From assembly GCF_000986865.1 (NCBI RefSeq), contig NZ_LAVS01000015.1:1-54151 (forward strand): a stretch of 54,151 nucleotides of DNA, read 5' to 3'. The notes beneath the pieces are model-generated. The model was not told where the DNA came from, searched no databases, and worked only from the letters and a program-made list of their open reading frames with translations. A program made the position numbers and the translations under genes. This DNA is from Rheinheimera mesophila (GTDB lineage Bacteria > Pseudomonadota > Gammaproteobacteria > Enterobacterales > Alteromonadaceae). Below, in pieces: positions 44,835 through 54,151 of this stretch (position 1 is its first letter; each line of letters opens with the position of its first letter).

Positions 44835-45914
44835 GTGTCCAAACTTCTGATAAGTCTATTAAAAAGTGTCGCTTATGGTCTGGCAATCGCCATGCTGTGG
44901 TTGGTATTTTTCAACCCGCAACCAGGACTGAAGCTGAATTTTTGGCAGGAAAAAGAATCGTTGCCTGCGCCGGTATCTTATTCTAAGGCGGTTCGTGCCG
45001 CCGCACCTGCAGTGGTCAATGTATACACAAAAAGTACCAGTCAGGATCCGCGCTCTTATCAAAGCCGCACCATCGAACGCCAGGAACTGGGTTCAGGTGT
45101 GATCATGAATGCTCAGGGTTATGTCCTGACCAACTACCACGTGGTCTATGGTGCAGACCAAATCTCTGTCGCTTTGCAAGATGGCCGGGTTTTTGATGCC
45201 GTGCTGATCGGTCAGGATCAATTAACCGACTTAGCCGTCTTGTATGTTGAGGCAGACAATCTGCCAGTGATCCCTCAGGATGCCAGTTTAGAGCCGCAAG
45301 TGGGTGATGTCGTATTAGCCATAGGGAACCCTTTTAACCTGGGACAAGCCATTACTCAGGGAGTGATCAGTGCCACAGGGCGTGCCGGCTTGAGCCCGGC
45401 CAATGGTTATGCCGACTTTATGCAGATGGATGCGGCTATTAACGCCGGTAATTCAGGAGGCGCTTTAATCAATAGCAATGGTGTTTTAGTGGGTATCAAT
45501 ACCGCGGCCTTTCAACGCCAGCGTAATCAGGATATTCAGGGGATATTTTTTGCGGTGCCTTATCGCCTTGCTAGTAATGTGCTGCAAAAACTGATCAAGC
45601 ATGGCCGGGTGATCCGGGGTTATTTAGGTGTCAGCGGAGATCCGGTGGTGAACCCTGCCGGCGACTTGATGATATCCACAGCACAAACCTTGTTTGGCGT
45701 CAAAATCAGCGCTATTGAACCTTTAAGCCCTGCCGCTATTGCCGGTTTACAGGTCGGTGATATTCTGCAGCAAATCAACGGCGAAACCCTGACCAGCGTG
45801 CACCATGCACTGGATTTAATCGCTGAAACCGCTCCGGATACAACCTTGCAAATGTCGATTGACCGACAAGGTAAGCAGCTAAAAATACCTGTAGTGATAC
45901 GTGAGCTCAACTAA
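44835..45914 (+). CDS. degS: Membrane-anchored stress-sensor protease DegS
   Basis: DegS senses unfolded outer-membrane protein C-termini and makes the first cut in RseA, releasing sigma-E. The 359-residue protein has an N-terminal membrane anchor (about residues 8-27), the catalytic triad H102 (TNYHV), D132 (LTDLAVL) and S207 (GNSGG), and one PDZ domain (about 255-350). A single PDZ and the uncleaved anchor separate it from DegQ. The start is GTG 44835 with no evident ribosome site, which suggests low expression. Confidence 0.95.
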   Translation: MSKLLISLLKSVAYGLAIAMLWLVFFNPQPGLKLNFWQEKESLPAPVSYSKAVRAAAPAVVNVYTKSTSQDPRSYQSRTIERQELGSGVIMNAQGYVLTNYHVVYGADQISVALQDGRVFDAVLIGQDQLTDLAVLYVEADNLPVIPQDASLEPQVGDVVLAIGNPFNLGQAITQGVISATGRAGLSPANGYADFMQMDAAINAGNSGGALINSNGVLVGINTAAFQRQRNQDIQGIFFAVPYRLASNVLQKLIKHGRVIRGYLGVSGDPVVNPAGDLMISTAQTLFGVKISAIEPLSPAAIAGLQVGDILQQINGETLTSVHHALDLIAETAPDTTLQMSIDRQGKQLKIPVVIRELN

Positions 45915-45931
45915 ACGACTGACGGACAAAT

Positions 45932-45966
45932 AAAAAAGCCAGTGGCAAAAACCGCTGACTTTTTTA
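45932..45966. terminator. Bidirectional intrinsic terminator between degS and murA
   Basis: CAGTGG (45940-45945) pairs with CCGCTG, with one wobble, around a CAAAAA loop. Flanking A6 and T6 tracts extend the stem and supply a T-run on both strands, suiting the convergent degS and murA genes. Confidence 0.85.
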
Positions 45967-45982
45967 TTCACCGAACCTCGGA

Positions 45983-47251
<1,269 letters not shown>

Positions 47252-47254
47252 CTA

Positions 47255-47512
47255 CTATACAGGTGGGTTAAGTAATTTTTCACGACGCCATTGAGTCGGC
47301 GTGAAAGTTTTGATCGAAACAGCATGAATACTACCATCTGCAATGGCTGCCATCAAAGGGGCATAGATCATTTGTTGCTGCTTAACCCGGCTGACGCCGT
47401 CAAAACAGTCGCCTATTGCAGTCACAGCATAATGGTTGCCTTCGGCTTTGACATAGACCTCTGCCAGCTTTAATTCTTCAGTTAATAGCTGCTCAATCTC
47501 GTTACACTGCAT
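47255..47512 (-). CDS. ibaG: BolA family protein IbaG
   Basis: This 85-residue BolA-fold protein has the conserved VYVKAEGNHYAVTAIGDCFDGVSRVKQQQMIYAPL and terminal AVSIKTFTPTQWR. IbaG binds 2Fe-2S clusters with monothiol glutaredoxins (via a Cys/His pair) and in Vibrio is needed for normal LPS and envelope. It overlaps the 3' end of mlaB by 11 bases and precedes murA. The arrangement is conserved. Confidence 0.95.
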   Translation of the reverse strand: MQCNEIEQLLTEELKLAEVYVKAEGNHYAVTAIGDCFDGVSRVKQQQMIYAPLMAAIADGSIHAVSIKTFTPTQWRREKLLNPPV

Positions 47513-47816
47513 GGCCTTTATCCTCTTTTTCTAATGGCAACAATGCCAACACATCTGACAACTGCGCCAGCGAAATTAATTGCTCAGGCACATGACGCAT
47601 CTGGATAGTTAAGCCAAGCTGAGTGGCCTGCGCCACCTGATGCAGTAACCAGGCAAGCCCGGCGGTATCGACCAAAGCCAAATCACTGAAATCGAATACC
47701 ACAGCGCCATTTAGCTTTTTTAATAACTTAAATGGCCACTGGGTGGGCACAGTTTGCCGATCCAGGGCGCCGGCAAAAAACAGTGTTTGTTGTTGCTGAC
47801 TAATTTTTAGCATCAT
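47502..47816 (-). CDS. mlaB: MlaB, STAS-domain regulator of the Mla transporter
   Basis: This 104-residue STAS-domain protein has VVFDFSDLALVDTAGLAWLLHQ, the phosphoserine/threonine-type loop of the fold. MlaB binds MlaF and is needed for assembly and activity of the MlaFEDB complex. It starts at adjacent ATGs (47816) and overlaps mlaC by 17 bases upstream and ibaG by 11 downstream. Confidence 0.93.
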   Translation of the reverse strand: MMLKISQQQQTLFFAGALDRQTVPTQWPFKLLKKLNGAVVFDFSDLALVDTAGLAWLLHQVAQATQLGLTIQMRHVPEQLISLAQLSDVLALLPLEKEDKGHAV

Positions 47817-48465
47817 TACCCTGCAAAGGAGCTGTGATAGGAGCTTTTGATTTTTCCACTAACAAAGCTGTGACGCTGGCCAAACCTTGCTGACGGATCA
47901 GGTTACCCAATTCTGCTCTTTTGCTGTCCAGCAGAGAAATACCTTCAGCCACCATATCAAATACCTGCCAGTTCTGCGCATCTTTAGCACGACGCAGTTT
48001 AAACTCGATGTTGATATCCGGCTTGCCTGGATCAATCACACGGGTTTTGATCGTAACAATATTCTGGTTACCTACAGCTTTTGCCGGCTCAAAAATCACT
48101 TTCTGGTTTTTATACTGGGTCAATGCACCAGCATAGGTCGCTACCATATAGTCCTTAAAGGCCACCACAAAAGCATCACGTTCTTCTGGTTTGGTTTGTT
48201 TAATGTAATTACCTATCACGCGGAAAGCGGCATAGCGACTGTCAATGTAAGGCACTAATTCCTCATTGACGATCACCCGTAAATGCTCTAAATCCTTTTG
48301 GATTAAAGGTTGATCAGCAGAAATACGACGGAAGGTTTGATCCGCCACAGCTTCGATCATTTTGTACGGATCATCATAGGTTTTGACCTCAGCGGCGAAA
48401 GTCTGGGCAACTAACCCAAAAGAAATCAGCGCTGTCGCTGCAATTTTTACCAGCAAATTTTTCAT
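47800..48465 (-). CDS. mlaC: MlaC, periplasmic phospholipid shuttle
   Basis: This 221-residue periplasmic protein has a signal peptide of about 24 residues (ending TFA). It matches the MlaC/Ttg2D family: DPYKMIEAVADQTF, YIDSRYAAFRVIGNY and a YAGALTQYKNQKV block. MlaC carries one phospholipid between the outer-membrane MlaA and the inner-membrane MlaFEDB complex. It begins 2 bases after mlaD. mlaA is not in the window. Confidence 0.95.
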   Translation of the reverse strand: MKNLLVKIAATALISFGLVAQTFAAEVKTYDDPYKMIEAVADQTFRRISADQPLIQKDLEHLRVIVNEELVPYIDSRYAAFRVIGNYIKQTKPEERDAFVVAFKDYMVATYAGALTQYKNQKVIFEPAKAVGNQNIVTIKTRVIDPGKPDINIEFKLRRAKDAQNWQVFDMVAEGISLLDSKRAELGNLIRQQGLASVTALLVEKSKAPITAPLQGNDAKN

Positions 48466-48467
48466 GC

Positions 48468-48935
48468 TTAGTTACTTCCTCTGTTAAATAAGAACTGGCC
48501 AATTAACTCTTCCAGTACGATAGCTGACTTGGTGTCTTCCACATAATCGCCACTTTTCAGAATGGAGACTGTCTCATCGACAAAACCAGGCTGTAACCCT
48601 AAATACTGTTCACCTAACAAACCTGAGGTCAAAATAGCCACCGAGCTGGTTTCAGGAAAATTGTTGTATTGGCTATCAATTTCCATCGCCACCACAGGGG
48701 AATATTCTTCAGTATTGAGTTCGATAGAACGAACCCGCCCTACCACTACCCCACCCACTTTAATCGGCGAACGAACTTTTAAGCCGCCAATGTTTTCAAA
48801 CTTGGCGTATAACATATAAGTTTCACCTGAGCCCGTCATGCCGCTGTTGGCCACTTTCAGCGCTAACAACAGAAAAGCAGCTATAGCCAAAGCTACAAAC
48901 AGACCCACCAACACTTCGATTTTGCGAGATGTCAT
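48468..48935 (-). CDS. mlaD: MlaD, MCE-domain subunit of the Mla transporter
   Basis: This 155-residue protein has one N-terminal membrane helix (about residues 8-27) and a single MCE domain starting YAKFENIGGLKVRSPIKVGGVVVGRV, ending with the pore-forming helix region. MlaD forms a periplasmic hexameric ring that guides lipids to and from MlaE. It begins 3 bases after mlaE and lies 2 bases before mlaC. Confidence 0.96.
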   Translation of the reverse strand: MTSRKIEVLVGLFVALAIAAFLLLALKVANSGMTGSGETYMLYAKFENIGGLKVRSPIKVGGVVVGRVRSIELNTEEYSPVVAMEIDSQYNNFPETSSVAILTSGLLGEQYLGLQPGFVDETVSILKSGDYVEDTKSAIVLEELIGQFLFNRGSN

Positions 48936-48938
48936 TTT

Positions 48939-49721
48939 TTATCCACCAAACATTACTGCTGTTAATATAAAGTCAAAACCTAAGACCGCTAACGATGAGG
49001 TCACGACTGTCTGTGTGGTCGCCTGGCTGATCCCCTCCGAGGTAGGAACCGCATCAAACCCCTTATGTAAGGCTATCCAGGTTACAATCAAGGCAAAGAC
49101 CACACTTTTAATCACACCGTTGAGAATATCTTGCTGAAAATCGACGTTGGCCTGCATCGCGGACCAATACCCACCGCCGTCTACACCCAACCAATCCACA
49201 CCGACCAGATGACCACCTAAAATACCTACTGCAGTAAAGATCAGGGCCAGTAACGGCATACTGATCACACCGGCCCAAAAGCGCGGCGCTATGATACGGC
49301 GCAGCGGATCCACGGCCATCATTTCCATACCGGAAAGCTGTTCTGTGGCTTTCATCAGGCCTATTTCTGCGGTCAACGCACTACCGGCACGGCCGGCAAA
49401 CAACAAGGCGGTTACCACAGGCCCTAATTCCCGCAACAAGCTCAACGCGACCAAAGGGCCTAACATCTGCTCAGCGCCGAATTTAGACAGCACAGTGTAG
49501 CCTTGTAATGCCAGCACCATGCCGATAAACAAACCAGACACCAGAATAATCAGTAAAGACAACACCCCAACCACATACAACTGCTTTAACAACAGTGGAA
49601 AGCTTTTACGCGGCGTTGGCCAGGCCACTAAAGCACCAAACAACATTAAAGTTGCACGGCCCATGCCCTGGATCTTAGCAATACTGTGTTGTCCAAGTTG
49701 CTGTAACTTATCCACTATCAC
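48939..49721 (-). CDS. mlaE: MlaE, permease of the Mla phospholipid transporter
   Basis: This 260-residue inner-membrane permease of the MlaE/YrbE family has about five to six hydrophobic segments. [31 protein letters not shown] is its core motif. GTG 49721 overlaps the mlaF TGA by 4 bases (GTGA), with GGAG upstream. MlaE dimerises with MlaF and MlaD to move phospholipids across the envelope. Confidence 0.96.
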   Translation of the reverse strand: MIVDKLQQLGQHSIAKIQGMGRATLMLFGALVAWPTPRKSFPLLLKQLYVVGVLSLLIILVSGLFIGMVLALQGYTVLSKFGAEQMLGPLVALSLLRELGPVVTALLFAGRAGSALTAEIGLMKATEQLSGMEMMAVDPLRRIIAPRFWAGVISMPLLALIFTAVGILGGHLVGVDWLGVDGGGYWSAMQANVDFQQDILNGVIKSVVFALIVTWIALHKGFDAVPTSEGISQATTQTVVTSSLAVLGFDFILTAVMFGG

Positions 49722-50521
49722 TTGGCTAACTCCATTAATTCAGCACTGTAACTGGCTGCTTTAAAGTGGAAAGGCACAGGACCATCAGACTGTCCCTGCA
49801 AAAATTGTTGTACTAAGGCAGAAGGATGGGCCCGAAGTTCATCCGGCGTACCCTGCCCTATCACTTTTTGTTCTGCCACCACATAGACGTAATCCGCAAT
49901 ACTCATTACTTCATTGACATCATGTGAAACAACAACAGAGGTTAAACCTAACGCGTTATTCAACGAGCGGATCAAGCGCACTATTACCCCCATCGAAATC
50001 GGATCCTGACCAGCAAATGGCTCATCATACATAATCAGTTGAGGGTCAAGAGCAATAGCGCGGGCCAGCGCAGCCCGCCGGGCCATACCACCAGAGAGTT
50101 CAGCCGGCATTAAATCGCGGGCGCCACGCAAGCCTACAGCTTCCAGTTTCATCAGCACCATCAGACGGATAATCTCTTCCGGCAGACGGGTATGCTCACG
50201 AATAGGAAAGGCGACATTGTCATACACCGACATATCGCTGAACAGGGCGCCACTTTGAAACAACATGCCCATTTTTTGCCTGGCTTTGTACAAATCTTTA
50301 CGATTCAAAGTAGGAATGTCCTGACCATTGATCAGTATTTTTCCCTGCTCAGGTTTAAGCTGTCCGCCAATCAGGCGCAGCAATGTAGTTTTACCAATAC
50401 CGCTCGGCCCCATAATGGCGGTGACTTTGCCACGCTGAAACTGCATGCTCATGTCATCATAGATCACACGGTCACCACGTTTGAACGTCAGGTGCTGAAT
50501 GTCTACCAGAATATCTGACAC
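49718..50521 (-). CDS. mlaF: MlaF, ATPase of the Mla phospholipid transporter
   Basis: This ABC ATPase of about 267 residues has Walker [10 protein letters not shown], signature [14 protein letters not shown] and Walker [14 protein letters not shown], with the MlaF-specific C-terminal extension ending in [16 protein letters not shown] that contacts partner subunits. GTG 50521 is preferred because AGGA lies 6 bases upstream; ATG 50533, four codons earlier, has only a T-rich leader. It is first in mlaFEDCB-ibaG-murA, under a good promoter. Confidence 0.94.
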   Translation of the reverse strand: MSDILVDIQHLTFKRGDRVIYDDMSMQFQRGKVTAIMGPSGIGKTTLLRLIGGQLKPEQGKILINGQDIPTLNRKDLYKARQKMGMLFQSGALFSDMSVYDNVAFPIREHTRLPEEIIRLMVLMKLEAVGLRGARDLMPAELSGGMARRAALARAIALDPQLIMYDEPFAGQDPISMGVIVRLIRSLNNALGLTSVVVSHDVNEVMSIADYVYVVAEQKVIGQGTPDELRAHPSALVQQFLQGQSDGPVPFHFKAASYSAELMELAK

Positions 50522-50576
50522 GTTGATCCTCATTGATAAAAAAGACTAGCGCGTATCGCTAAAATTAAAGGCGCGC

Positions 50577-50605
50577 AATATACCTATGCACAACAGCGAC
50601 TTCAA
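50577..50605 (-). promoter_or_regulatory. Promoter of the mla-ibaG-murA operon
   Basis: On the minus strand TTGAAG (50600-50605, 4 of 6) and TATATT (50577-50582, 5 of 6) are exactly 17 bases apart, about 55 bases before mlaF. It is the best sigma-70 match in this gap. Confidence 0.6.
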
Positions 50606-50946
50606 GCGAAGCGGATTCACAAAGAGGCACTATTGTATAGGTTTTTCGCCGCAACAACCTTATAAAAAATAGTAACAACTGATTGCAAAAACAGAATAAT
50701 TCATTTGTTTTACGTAATCTTTTGCATTTAGGTCTGAGAAGCACGAAAATATCTGCCTCTGTGTACAGGCGCAAAGTGTGCCGCGCTGAAAGTGAATCGC
50801 AGCTTAATATTTCAGCTCTTGCTATCCTAAGTCATTGGTTTTGCGAATAGCAGGCATAGACAACGACACAGATTCTCTAACCGGATCCTTTCCAATGAAC
50901 TCAGATCCAACCCAGTTGGCACTGATTACTAAATGGGGACTTTTGC
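50606..50946. other. Intergenic region between mlaF promoter and kdsD
   Basis: This 340-base stretch must hold the kdsD-kdsC-lptCAB promoter. I find no strong sigma-70 pair and no clear sigma-E (GAACTT-N16-TCTGA) site. A 69-residue minus-strand frame here has cysteine- and arginine-rich, unconserved-looking content and no ribosome site, so I do not call it. E. coli has yrbG (a Ca/Na exchanger gene) between mlaF and kdsD; it is missing here. Confidence 0.4.
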
Positions 50947-51915
50947 ATGACTCTGGACTTTCGCCCTCAGGCTTTGCAGGTATTACAAATTGAAGCCACA
51001 GCGGTGACCCAACTGGCCGCTTATATAGACGAGGGTTTTAATCTGGCTTGTCAGATGATGTATGACTGTACAGGTCGTGTCATTGTGATTGGGATGGGTA
51101 AATCCGGCCATATCGCCAATAAGATTGCCGCCACCTTAGCCTCCACTGGTACGCCAGCATTTTTTGTACATCCGGCGGAAGCCAGTCATGGTGATTTGGG
51201 CATGATCACCCAGCATGATGTGGTGCTTGCCATATCTAATTCAGGAGAAACCGCAGAAGTTCTGACCATAGTGCCGGTTTTGAAACGTCGCGGCATCAAA
51301 CTCATTAGTATGACAGGACGTGCAGAATCGACGCTGGCGACTTTGTCTGATATTCATCTCTGTGTCCGGGTTGAACAGGAAGCATGTCCTTTGGGTCTGG
51401 CACCTACCGCCAGCACTACAGCTACCCTGGCGATGGGAGATGCAATAGCTGTAGCTTTACTGGATGCACGGGGCTTTTCTGCGGATGACTTTGCCTTATC
51501 TCATCCGGGCGGCAGCTTAGGCCGGCGTTTATTGTTACGACTGGAAGATATAATGCACAGTGGTGAGGCTCTGCCTGTAGTGCATCACCAGGTCAGCCTG
51601 AAAGAAGCACTGCTGGAAATTTCCCGCAAAGGCCTGGGCATGACAGCTATTGTCGATGACGCTGGTCAACTGGCAGGATTATTTACCGATGGTGATTTGC
51701 GCCGCGTCCTGGATCAACAAGTTGATTTGCATCAAGCCCGTATCGCCAGTCTGATGACCAGAAACTGCATCACGGCTAAACCTGCTATGCTGGCGGCAGA
51801 AGCGTTACAAGTGATGGAACAACGCAAAATTAATGGTCTGATTGTAGTGAACGAACACCAACAGCCTGTAGGTGCGCTGAATATGCATGATTTACTCAAA
51901 GCCGGGGTGCTTTAA
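50947..51915 (+). CDS. kdsD: D-arabinose 5-phosphate isomerase KdsD
   Basis: KdsD converts ribulose 5-phosphate to arabinose 5-phosphate, the first step of Kdo synthesis for LPS. The 322-residue protein has a SIS domain (VIVIGMGKSGHIANKIAATLASTGTPAFFVHP, then SNSGETAEV) and two C-terminal CBS repeats (about 205-320). GGGGA lies 8 bases before ATG 50947. It shares TAATG with kdsC. Confidence 0.97.
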   Translation: MTLDFRPQALQVLQIEATAVTQLAAYIDEGFNLACQMMYDCTGRVIVIGMGKSGHIANKIAATLASTGTPAFFVHPAEASHGDLGMITQHDVVLAISNSGETAEVLTIVPVLKRRGIKLISMTGRAESTLATLSDIHLCVRVEQEACPLGLAPTASTTATLAMGDAIAVALLDARGFSADDFALSHPGGSLGRRLLLRLEDIMHSGEALPVVHHQVSLKEALLEISRKGLGMTAIVDDAGQLAGLFTDGDLRRVLDQQVDLHQARIASLMTRNCITAKPAMLAAEALQVMEQRKINGLIVVNEHQQPVGALNMHDLLKAGVL

Positions 51916-52472
51916 TGTCGTCTTTATTTGCTCAAATGTATCAGGCCGTCAGCCCGGAGCTGGAGCACAAAGCTCAGCAGATCCGTTTATTGATCTGTGA
52001 TGTCGACGGCGTGTTCTCTGATGGCCGGATTTATCTGGGCAATCAGGGCGAGGAACTGAAGGCATTTCACACCCGCGATGGCTATGGTATTAAAGCATTA
52101 CGTCATGCAGGTATTGAAGTAGCCGTGATTACAGGTCGTCGCTCCGATCTAGTACAGCAACGTATGACGTCACTCACTGTCCCTTACATTTATCAGGGAC
52201 AAGAAAATAAACTAGCCGCTTTTGCTGAACTCCAGCAGAAACTGGCACTCGAAACCTCACAAATTGCTTTTATCGGCGATGATTTAGCCGACTGGGCCGT
52301 GATGCAACACTGTGGATTGAGCGTTGCGGTAAAGGATGCACATCCTTACCTCGCGTTGCACGCTGACTACCGTTGTACATTACCCGGTGGTTTTGGCGCA
52401 GTGCGTGAACTGTGCGATTTGCTTTTGACCTGTCAGGGTAAATTTGCTGAATTTTCAGGAAGTAGTACATGA
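51915..52472 (+). CDS. kdsC: 3-deoxy-D-manno-octulosonate 8-phosphate phosphatase KdsC
   Basis: KdsC dephosphorylates Kdo-8-phosphate. The 185-residue HAD-fold (C0 cap-less) protein has motif I DVDGVFSDG, the conserved FHTRDGYGIKAL, the ITGRRS threonine loop and FIGDDLAD motif IV. It acts as a tetramer with Mg. It overlaps kdsD by one base and lptC by four (ATGA). Confidence 0.97.
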   Translation: MSSLFAQMYQAVSPELEHKAQQIRLLICDVDGVFSDGRIYLGNQGEELKAFHTRDGYGIKALRHAGIEVAVITGRRSDLVQQRMTSLTVPYIYQGQENKLAAFAELQQKLALETSQIAFIGDDLADWAVMQHCGLSVAVKDAHPYLALHADYRCTLPGGFGAVRELCDLLLTCQGKFAEFSGSST

Positions 52473-53023
52473 TCCGTCAATTTCTATGGCTACTGCTCAT
52501 CGTGGCCGCCGCTGCTGGTTTTTATAGCTGGCAACTACTGGAGCAGGAACAAAGCGGCTTGCCAGCCAATCAGGATAGTCAACCTGACTATGTGGCGCAG
52601 GACCTGACCCGGATGATTTATGACAAGGAAGGCCACTTGTCTGACTTGATCCGGGCGCAGCGCATGGAGCATTTCGAGCGTTTCGGTTTTTTACAGTTTG
52701 ATTTCCCTATCTACACCATTTACCAGCAAAAAGTGCCATTATGGCAAGTGACAAGCGAGCAGGCCGTACTTTATCCTGATGACAAACTTATTCTCGAACA
52801 GAGGGTGGAGCTGCGTAATATGGCGACAGACCCACTCTTTACCCGGATAGAGACCAATGCGGTTGAGCTGCTGTTCGACAACAATACACTGCAATCGAGC
52901 GAACAGGTGCGGATCTTCGGACTGGGTTTCCAAATTACAGGTCAGGGCATGCTGGCCGATTTAAACGCACAGAACATAGAGCTGAAACAGCACACTAAAA
53001 CGGTTTATTACAATGAAAAGTAA
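52469..53023 (+). CDS. lptC: LptC, inner-membrane LPS transport protein
   Basis: This 184-residue protein has one N-terminal transmembrane anchor (about residues 5-22) and a periplasmic beta-jellyroll (OstA-like) domain. QPDYVAQDLTRMIYDKEGHLSDLIRAQRMEHF is the family opening. LptC accepts LPS from LptBFG and passes it to LptA. It overlaps kdsC by 4 bases and lptA by 11. Confidence 0.95.
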   Translation: MIRQFLWLLLIVAAAAGFYSWQLLEQEQSGLPANQDSQPDYVAQDLTRMIYDKEGHLSDLIRAQRMEHFERFGFLQFDFPIYTIYQQKVPLWQVTSEQAVLYPDDKLILEQRVELRNMATDPLFTRIETNAVELLFDNNTLQSSEQVRIFGLGFQITGQGMLADLNAQNIELKQHTKTVYYNEK

Positions 53024-53507
53024 CATTATTTTATTAAGTATCGCTTTGACGTTCAGTGCCGTCATTCAGGCCGGACCCGACGATTTCAAAAAAGAAATTC
53101 AGGTCGGTTCCGACCGTCAGTTTGGCTCCATTAAAGATAAGGTGATGACCTTTGTCGACAACGTCAAAGTGGAACAAGGCAGCCTGTTAATTGAAGCCGA
53201 TAAACTGGAAGTCATTGCCAGCGCAGGCAAAGGCAAAGAAGTCTTTATCGCTTCAGGCCAACCCGCGACTTATTCGCAAATGCTCGATGGCGAAAAACCT
53301 ATCAGAGCCAGTGCTAATGAAATTCGTTATGACGTCGCCAATGGCACACTGGTGCTGACAGGTAATGCTGAACTGAGTCAGAGTGGCAGTATGGTGCAAG
53401 GTGCGGTGATTAAATACAACCTGGAAAAACAGGAGCTGGAAGCGCAGTCAGACGGTAAAAAAACCGAACGTGTCACCACAGTGTTCAGCCCGGAAGGAAA
53501 AGAATAA
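53013..53507 (+). CDS. lptA: LptA, periplasmic LPS transport protein
   Basis: This 164-residue protein has a signal peptide (cleavage after IQA, residue about 20) and one OstA/LptA beta-jellyroll, beginning [32 protein letters not shown]. LptA oligomers bridge LptC to outer-membrane LptD for LPS transit. It overlaps the lptC end by 11 bases, and the stop TAA shares a base with the lptB ATG. Confidence 0.96.
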   Translation: MKSNIILLSIALTFSAVIQAGPDDFKKEIQVGSDRQFGSIKDKVMTFVDNVKVEQGSLLIEADKLEVIASAGKGKEVFIASGQPATYSQMLDGEKPIRASANEIRYDVANGTLVLTGNAELSQSGSMVQGAVIKYNLEKQELEAQSDGKKTERVTTVFSPEGKE

Positions 53508-54151
53508 TGAAGTTAGTCGCGTCCCATCTGGCGAAAAGTTATAAAGGCCGCCAGGTGGTCAAAGACGTTAGTCTGGAAGTCAAAGCAGGTCAGATTGTCG
53601 GTTTGCTGGGGCCAAATGGGGCGGGTAAGACAACCACCTTTTATATGATTGTGGGTCTGGTGCCCTCTGATAAAGGCCACATCACCTTAGACGGCAAAGA
53701 AATCACCTTTGATCCCATCCATGCCCGCGCCCGCCTGGGTATTGGTTATTTGCCGCAAGAAAGTTCTATTTTTCGTAAGTTGACTGTGTACGACAACCTG
53801 CTGGCGATTTTGCAACACCGTAAAGATCTCACGGAAGAACAGCGCGAAGAAAAAGCCGATGCGCTGCTGGACGAATTCCACATCGGCCATATCCGCAATA
53901 GTTTGGGTATGAGCTTATCAGGAGGTGAGCGTCGACGGGTGGAAATCGCCAGAGCTTTAGCTGCCGATCCGGCATTTATCCTTTTAGATGAACCTTTTGC
54001 TGGCGTTGATCCTATTTCAGTGTTAGATATAAAAAAAATCATTCAGCATTTGTGTCAACGAGGTATAGGTGTGCTGATCACTGACCACAATGTGCGCGAA
54101 ACGCTTGATGTCTGTGAAATTGCCTATATTGTAAGTCATGGAGAACTGATT
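53507..54151 (+). CDS. lptB: LptB, ATPase of the LPS transporter (3' truncated by window edge)
   Basis: The frame opens at ATG 53507 (sharing a base with the lptA TAA) and stays open for 215 codons to the window end; full LptB is about 240 residues. The ATPase has Walker [10 protein letters not shown] (about 36-44), signature [15 protein letters not shown] (about 138) and Walker [14 protein letters not shown]. It powers LPS extraction with LptFG and completes the kdsDC-lptCAB run. It was not listed among complete frames because it lacks a stop inside the window. Confidence 0.96.
   Translation, partial: MKLVASHLAKSYKGRQVVKDVSLEVKAGQIVGLLGPNGAGKTTTFYMIVGLVPSDKGHITLDGKEITFDPIHARARLGIGYLPQESSIFRKLTVYDNLLAILQHRKDLTEEQREEKADALLDEFHIGHIRNSLGMSLSGGERRRVEIARALAADPAFILLDEPFAGVDPISVLDIKKIIQHLCQRGIGVLITDHNVRETLDVCEIAYIVSHGELI

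Noticed and set aside
50565-50774. Minus-strand 69-codon frame between mlaF and kdsD
   Set aside because: No ribosome site, overlaps the mla promoter, and composition is unlike the neighbouring genes.

Overview
The window is a stretch of gammaproteobacterial chromosome, most probably from the Alteromonadales and close to Rheinheimera or Alishewanella. That placement is an inference from gene order and protein similarity recalled from memory, not a database result. Three conserved core blocks support it: rplM-rpsI / petABC / sspAB, the zapE / zapG-degQ-degS cluster, and murA-ibaG-mlaBCDEF opposite kdsD-kdsC-lptC-lptA-lptB. Base composition looks moderate and even, and I saw no transposase, integrase, phage gene, tRNA, rRNA or CRISPR array.

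Left third (1-20 kb) is mostly accessory. It holds the end of a membrane protein cut by the window edge, a VOC protein with a lipoprotein-like N-terminus, a chemoreceptor with a CHASE3-like sensor, an fbpABC-type ferric iron importer, and a ydbS/ydbT pair of PH-domain membrane proteins. An arsenic operon follows: arsR-arsC-acr3-phosphatase-GAPDH-arsJ. It combines two resistance routes. ArsC reduces arsenate and Acr3 exports arsenite, while GAPDH makes 1-arseno-3-phosphoglycerate and ArsJ exports it. A dual-specificity phosphatase-like gene of unknown role sits between the routes. The arsR promoter overlaps a perfect 11-bp inverted repeat that is a good operator candidate. After it come a DUF885 metallopeptidase, a DinB protein, a glutathione transferase gene broken by one in-frame TAG, a small membrane protein, a second VOC protein, an FKBP isomerase, an MFS transporter and a DUF3297 protein.

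Middle (20-36 kb): just after the DUF3297 gene, the minus strand carries three stem-loops and a strong intrinsic terminator with no gene in front of it, a candidate small RNA. Next are an S9 serine peptidase overlapping a second zapE-like ATPase, a TonB-dependent siderophore receptor with a DUF1624 acyltransferase-like membrane protein, a DedA protein, a GNAT acetyltransferase, a LysR regulator divergent from an NADPH-quinone reductase-like gene, an M48 protease/DUF898 pair, mgsA, and ilvC divergent from ilvY with a symmetric operator between them.

Right third (36-54 kb) is core biology: stringent starvation proteins, the cytochrome bc1 complex, ribosomal proteins L13/S9, ZapE and ZapG (division/envelope), periplasmic proteases DegQ and DegS, MurA, BolA-like IbaG, the Mla phospholipid transport operon, and the Kdo/Lpt genes for LPS core synthesis and transport. 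lptB is cut by the right edge. Cell-envelope homeostasis is the common theme of the last 12 kb.
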